Source: Anisodus tanguticus (taxonomy: Eukaryota; Streptophyta; Magnoliopsida; Solanales; Solanaceae). From it: 64,000 nt of DNA. Under the pieces are notes generated by a model that was given only the letters and a program-made list of their open reading frames with translations, did not search any database and was not told the origin of the DNA. A program made the translations under genes and the position numbers. The DNA lies in assembly GCA_034509755.1 (NCBI GenBank), contig CM067541.1:25364501-25428500 (forward strand), given 5' to 3'. Shown here piece after piece: positions 58,401-64,000 of this stretch. Numbering within the stretch: position 1 is the first letter of the stretch; every line of letters begins with the position of its first letter.

Positions 58401-58978
58401 CTTCTTTACATATGCAGGGCACCCCCATGGTCGCATATGTTTATGTGCTGGCTTCTTGCCATTCCATTCATCTGTGGCGTTCCAGGAGGTGTCCATTGTG
58501 ATTGGACTCCATGAAGCTTCAAGTAATCCAAAAATTCTTTACTTAAGTATTCACCTCCTCGATATGATCGAAGGGTCCTGATACTTGTTTCAAGTTGCTT
58601 CTCTACTTCTGACTTGTACTCCTTGAATTTCTTAAAGGCTTCGGACTTGTGTTTCATAAGATACACATGCCCAAACCTTGTGAAATAGTCTGTAAAAGTG
58701 ATGAAGTAAGTGAAGCCTCCTTTAGCTTGAGTTGAAAATGGCCCACATACATCAGTATGGACCAACTCAAGCACCTCTTTGGCTCGCACCCCTTTCCCAG
58801 AAAGTGGCTTGTTGGTCATTTTTCCTCTCAAGCAAGATTCACAGTTACCATACGACTCCAAGTCAAATAGTTCCAGGTAGTCTAACTTTCTTAATCTTGC
58901 TATCCTTGATTCATTGATGTGACTAAGTCTACAGTGTCATAAGTAGGTGGGGTTTATTGGATTACTTATCTTAGCTCA
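58401..58978 (-). pseudogene. Copia D2 integrase, second Asp replaced
   Basis: MESYGNCESCLRGKMTNKPL supplies the end of the zinc finger. Then ELVHTDVCGPFSTQ (first Asp), TLRSYRGGEYLSKE (Tyr where Asp is expected) and WTPPGTPQMNGMA follow. It is longer and cleaner than the D1 copy, showing that the Tyr change is not due to local decay. Confidence 0.84.
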
Positions 58979-59873
58979 TTTATTTTGCACATTGAAAATT
59001 TCACGACTACAGTTAAAAATATATAATCCATCCACAAGCGGAGCATTTCCACAAACAAAACCATTAAAAGACAGTACATAACTGCCATTGGCAATAAATG
59101 AGGAAAACCCCTCAATGTCTAACATTGGGATATAAATGATATTCCTCGTTAATGAGGGAACAAAATAACAATTATTTAATTCTAAACAAAATCCTGAAGG
59201 TAAATCTAGTGTATAAGTTCACACGCGTTCAACATCCACTCGTGCTCCATTTCTAACGTGAAGGTCTACCTCCCAAGGTCAAACCTTTCTGCTGTTAATT
59301 AGGCCCTGCACATTACTACAAATGTGCGAGCCACAAGCGGTATCCAATACCCAGCAATGGTAGTTACTTATAGACATATTTATTTCAATGAAAAATATAC
59401 CTTGTCCAGTAGAGGTACAAGCACCTAGTGCTTTGCCTCCTCTTGGAGCTGTGTAGTACTTCTTTAGAACATGCGCTGACACTTGTCCCCTTCGTTCAAC
59501 TTACATTTGAAAGGGTCTCTCAACAGTTCATACTCCATTGTTTGAGACTGTTTTTCATAGAGACTCTTCAAGTGTTCTAGCATTTCGTTGGGGCCCATGT
59601 TTTCATGTTGCCTCTCGTAACTCCATAGTCATGGAAGACAACATTACACATTTTGCCAAAGGTAGCATCGTTCAAATGTTTCTGATAAACCACCTTGTCA
59701 AACAGGGCATACTCATCAGAATCTTCAGCAGAGACTGTGGGAAACACTGTGTCTAACACATACTCAATTATTTCTAATCATAACACCAATCGAAGATTTC
59801 TTAACCAGTCAGGGTAATTTGATTCAGTCAACTTGTTTGTCTCGACCAGCATTTTCAGTGACTGATTCGACAT
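58979..59873 (-). pseudogene. Copia D2 gag and protease, internally deleted
   Basis: Gag starts at 59873, opposite D1 32279. The piece 59279-59482 has MSAHVLKKYYTAPRGGKALG joined directly to protease NYHCWVLDTACGSHICSNVQ. Central gag and zinc knuckle are missing as in D1. Additional frameshifts occur near 59490 and 59620. Confidence 0.8.
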
Positions 59874-60779
59874 TTTGTATAAATCGAAGATATAGATAGA
59901 CTTGAAATTAAACTCTAATTTAATTTCTTTTGAACACATTCGTTAACTAATTAACATTTCCTTTAGTTTAATTAGCTCCCAATATTTTAACATACCCTTC
60001 GACCCCATGGAAGAACACGGACTCATATAAAATATGGTCATAATGGTCCAAGATCCAGGTTCATTCTATCTCCGCGTTTGCTGTGGCTGATAACTTCAAT
60101 AGCATAACCCGGTAGGTCTCCAAACCAATTACAAACAATTTGTAACTCTTGTTTGACCGAATGTTCTAAACAATCGATCTGCGTCCCTCGACTTGTCCGA
60201 CACTGTGGCGCCAAGACAACCTAGCAAGTCAACCTCGTTATGCGACTGTAATTATGTATCTAAGTGAGTTTTTCCTTATAGAGCAAACACTGTGGTGTAA
60301 ATACTCATAAAGGTTTATCACCCACTTCTACATTTAACATGCATTTATGAAAGACTATGAGTCCTCGTAGACTTAGAGCAAATGATGTGGCATAACACTT
60401 ATCTCGCCGAAAAGGATTTTGCACTACAATCAATTATAACGGACGACACGTTCATTTTAAATGAGATGTGTATTAAAATTTTAGGGAATATTTTAATCTA
60501 GGGTTTTAACCAAGATCAACTATAGTATGCTATATCAAATATAACATCTTAATTATCATGCAAAGTCTATTAAGCAGTTATTGGGTACCGCTTGCCCAAG
60601 CATGATATTAAGCGGTTTAAATACATACTAGGTGCCGCCTACCTAGACAATTATATTCGGACGTTATTCTAGTAATTTAAATGACAATCATTTAGCACAT
60701 AAACAATATACTTATCAAACATACTGTATAATAATAATCATGGGTTAAACATTCTGAATAATTTTTTTTCGGATCGATG

Positions 60780-61035
60780 GGGCCGTGACGCTAATCATTA
60801 GAGCGGCGGCGCCAGTGAGGCAGAAGATGAAATTTTGCTTCTGCAATACATTAGCGTCGCGGCGTTCCACCATGGAGCTGCAGCTCTAGCAACGCAGAAA
60901 CCTTCAGCTTGCATTAGGGCTGTAGCGCTCCACCATGACGCCACGATGGCTAATGTCTAGAAAACCTGTAATAAAAAGAAATGAAGCATTAGGGTCGCGA
61001 CGCTCCACCATTAGGGCGGCGGCGCCGACGTCATA
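60780..61035. repeat. GC-rich imperfect dyad repeats in the Copia D2 leader
   Basis: Counterpart of 33180-33490, with CATTAGCGTCGCGGCGTTCC-ACCATGGAGCTGCAG and TTAGGGTCGCGACGCTCC. It is shorter by about one module at its right end. Confidence 0.78.
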
Positions 61036-61411
61036 ACAAAATATTTCTGTGTTGATTTTCTAAAATCGTTCGAGTCCTAAATCCAATTTAGGGATCAAAT
61101 CACATATCCTTTATCCTCACCCACCATTATCAATAACACACATATCGACCATCATCCATTCATACTCGTTCTTCGCCATGTACCGTGCAATGAGCCGGAT
61201 ATCTGCACTTTTGGCTTAGTTCGAGTTAGTACAGAATGACTTCCTCGAGTTAGCGTAGAAGATAATTTAGGGTGATATCAAAAGATTAACATTTGGTCAA
61301 GATATGTAGGATTTGAAGAAGCCTTGTTTTAATCTAATTTTAGGTTTAACTCATATTATTATGTTATTCAATTGTTATATACCATTGAACCAACCTGGGC
61401 TCTGATACCAC

Positions 61412-62975
61412 TATAGGATTTTTTGGGTTCAAAACACATAAGTAAGGCACATCGAAAGTTTAAAATTTTGTTCTACTTACCCCAACAATTTCTTCTGATA
61501 TGGTTATATGACAATAAAAAACATGTAATATAAAACATGAACACTTATAGGTTAATAAATTTGGAGTCTTTACTTAGGGATTACATACGACTGTCCCTTC
61601 GTCTGCAAGCACTATGCTATGGTGTATTCATCTGTCAAGAAAGCCAGAAAATCTTGGTAGAGGTTTGAGAGAGTTTCGTCCTAGACTCAAAGTCTAGAAA
61701 GTTTATAGAATTTATGTTAAGTATGTTTAATAACAATGAGGTTGTGTTGTATTTATAGTTAAAATTAGGTCATAAATCAGATTAGGGTTGGGCTCCAAGC
61801 TTGTCCCAAAAACCGAGGTGCAATGGGCCAGTCTGGCTTGGCTCACTACCGGGTCGGCGCCGTGGTGCCTTACGTAAATTTTCGTTTAATATATATATAT
61901 TTAGCATATTAAATCCAAAATCTAATTTTTATTTAATTAAAAATTTCCATCTAATAGAAATTACCCCATAGTTATTATCAATTTAAATATCTCGATTCCA
62001 AATCGAATATTTGATATTCTCTCAATACACCCTTAGACCGAAAAGACAATCGATATAGTGTGACCCTATAGGCCTTCACATATCGACACTAATCCAATTA
62101 AGGTCCATACGGAACACCTAGACTGCGTCGTATGACCAACTCAATATGTGAAGTACGTTTAGATGAATCCAGCAAACATAACCTTTACGTGAGATGATAA
62201 ATTTCTTTCATTCGCGACACACTCGATCAAGCTTAGGATTTTCCATGTGTCTATCCAAATGGCTTGATCACTTTATCTCATCCATATTAGTCGACAACTA
62301 GACCATATTCTAAATATGTCTCTTGCATTGGCCAATGACTTGGTCGACCTAATATCACTGAGAAGTTGAGTGTTCTCTCGAATATCCAATCGAGGAATGA
62401 TTCCTATTCTTGGCTCAACTACCACCTTAATTTACATTATAATGCACCCAACACAAGCCGTATCTTATCCTATAAGGAGTTTAAGCCTAGGACAGTGTCA
62501 AAGTACATTACTCTGTAAACAAGGTGCGTATTTACCTCAAGTCAAAAGACCTTCATCTCCCACACGCTAATAACACTTTAGACATATATAACAAATAGTT
62601 TATCGGCAGGGTATACCGATACTTTCTAAAAGTATCCATGTGTCCATCGCTACTAACCATTACTAGTAGCAAGTGAGACATACGTCATACTCTAAGAATG
62701 TGACGCAGACCACATGTGGACTTATAACATATCATCGATATCCCATTCTCCATGATCATTAGTCGAGCTATTTTAGAGTTACGCTCTATCATCAATATCT
62801 CACTCTATTAATGACAACGTAAGCTTAAGGGATGCACATTAATGAATAATTACAAACAATCAAATAATAATTCAATAATTGCAACTGCCATAAATATTAA
62901 TCTTATTAATAATACGAATGTGTTCAAGTACATTTGTCCCTAATAATGATTATCGCTAGGACATACATACTTTCA
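61412..62975 (-). repeat. 5' LTR of Copia D2
   Basis: 1,564 bp, aligned to the other D LTRs. Part of the GC box is deleted near 61860. Confidence 0.88.
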
Positions 62976-63060
62976 CTACCAAGGTAGAGGTAAGGTATGC
63001 GTACACTACCCTCACCAGACCTCACGTTGTGGGATTTCACTGGATATGTTGTTGTTGTAG
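62976..63060 (+). mobile_element. RTE-LINE/TS-SINE tail after Copia D2
   Basis: CTACCAAGGTAGAGGTAAGG ... GATATGTTGTTGTTG; continues 55006-55309. Confidence 0.75.
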
Positions 63061-63450
63061 GCTAATTCTAGTTTTTCCATAAATTTTTTTAACTCACTTC
63101 CAATTGTCCCAAGAAATTATGTATATATAAATGCACTCTTAAAACCATGATTTGACGACTCAAAAGAAAAAACGAAAAGAAGTTTGTGACCCGGTTTTGA
63201 GTATGAGCACCAAACCAATCAAGAAGTACAGACATACATACAAAAGTAAATAGATACTAACTTCATAAATCATAGTAATAGTTTGAGACATCGCTACTGT
63301 TTTTCTATTCCTATAGTTTTTTACTCCCTCCCAATTCACCTCTATTTGTACTCTGAAGCAGTGCAAACTCACTGACCATGTAAATTCATAAAGTAATACT
63401 TTAATATTAAAGAAAGTAAATTCTCACTTTTTAAAAGTTTGTCTAGTTAG
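63061..63450. other. Conserved spacer before Copia B LTR, unit 2
   Basis: Third copy of 18629-19005. No gene is recognised. Confidence 0.5.
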
Positions 63451-64000
63451 TGTTGGAAATTTGCCTTTGGTGGGAGGTTACGTCCACCCATATTTAATGA
63501 CTTAAACACTAGGGTTCCGCATGTTGGAGGCTTTGTCTCTTCACACGTGCATAATCTACTAAGTGAGTAGATGACCATAGCGCCAATGATCGTCAAATTT
63601 CGTTAAGAAATGAAATAGATATTGGTCCACGAAGTAAGGTGTTTGAGGCATGGAAATATGGTGTGGGACAAATCTACCACATCGGTGGTAAAATGAAGAA
63701 TTGTTCTTTTTATAAGCCTAAAAAATGAATAAGGGTTTGGGACCCCAAGAGGTAACCCATGTGTTTGAAGGAGGGAAGACCTAAGTGTGCTTGGGTTCGA
63801 GGCTAAGCCCACACGTGCGCTACCGCAGCCCACCCGTCCGGTTCGGGTCGTGGGCTTCTAGGCTTCTTTTGATATTATCTTTTTTGACCCTAAACTATTT
63901 AGTATTTACAGTTTGGTCCCTGGAGTTTCAGGAATGCTGTCAGCAGCCAGAAAGCCAACAATTTATGGCATTAACCATCTGAAACGTTTTACACTTACTA
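63451..64000 (+). repeat. 5' LTR of a third Copia B copy, cut by the window edge
   Basis: TGTTGGAAATTTGCC start; collinear with 19006 onward through GCAGCCAGAAAGCCAACA. It contains the 'GGCATTAACCATCTGAAACG' stretch seen in unit 1 and not in unit 0, linking units 1 and 2. Confidence 0.88.

Larger units (their letters stand above)
55310..62975 (-). mobile_element. Copia D2, minus strand, 7.67 kb
   Basis: Same insertion point and CTACC duplication (55305-55309 and 62976-62980) as D1. Its 3' LTR is complete (55310-56904, 1,595 bp); its 5' LTR is 61412-62975 with TG mutated to TA. A PBS (TGGTATCAGAGCCC, minus) lies at 61397-61410. Relative to D1 it lacks about 700 bp of the integrase-RT linker near 58290. 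Confidence 0.92.

Overview
This window is repeat-dense plant nuclear DNA, most likely from a Solanaceae genome. Support for the family is the TS-type/RTE-LINE 3' end ending in short TTG runs, Stowaway-like MITEs opening with CTCCCTCCG, and the style of the Copia and chromovirus elements. The species cannot be fixed. I see no intact host gene, rRNA, tRNA or CRISPR. The only recognisable host coding sequence is the first exon of a microsomal glutathione S-transferase 3 (MAPEG) gene at 857-953, wedged between two oppositely oriented pieces of one Copia LTR.

Layout, left to right. 1-1018: a minus-strand Copia LTR (LTR0), the MGST3 exon, and the missing first ~57 bp of that LTR in plus orientation. 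1471-2870: two MITEs and the 3' end of an RTE LINE. 2871-7259: minus-strand Copia C (copy C0), gag to RNase H, with stops and frameshifts. 7260-18628: a second LINE 3' end split by a complete 10.95-kb minus-strand Gypsy chromovirus (7525-18477; LTRs ~2.9 kb). 19006-24653: Copia B1, coding almost lost. 24654-26769: C1. 26770-35489: a LINE end split by Copia D1 (27087-35457). 36544-52944: the second copy of B, broken by a 6.2-kb insert of unknown class (37626-43842, itself containing mini-Copia E) and by Copia A (44997-50642). 52945-55005: C2. 55006-63060: a LINE end split by Copia D2 (55310-62975). 63451-64000: the start of another B LTR.

The main large-scale structure is a head-to-tail repeat of a composite unit: Copia C fragment, LINE 3' end, unique spacer, Copia B. 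Unit 0 is about 5173-24653, unit 1 is 24654-52944 and unit 2 starts at 52945. Both internal junctions fuse the B 3' LTR to the C integrase region at the same base. Copia D sits at the same base with the same CTACC target duplication in units 1 and 2, while unit 0 keeps an empty site. This orders events: first duplication, D insertion, second duplication, then (or separately) Gypsy in unit 0 and A and X in unit 1.

No element looks autonomous. The Gypsy has FIND instead of FIDD in its RT and several stops; A lacks the integrase core; D lacks central gag and the second integrase Asp; E has only RT and RNase H; B is mostly non-coding. Other notable signals are a GC-rich dyad module shared by the promoters or leaders of different Copia families, and a 1.28-kb insert in B1 that resembles organellar DNA. 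I found no evidence of a new enzymatic or defence system; the novelty here is structural.
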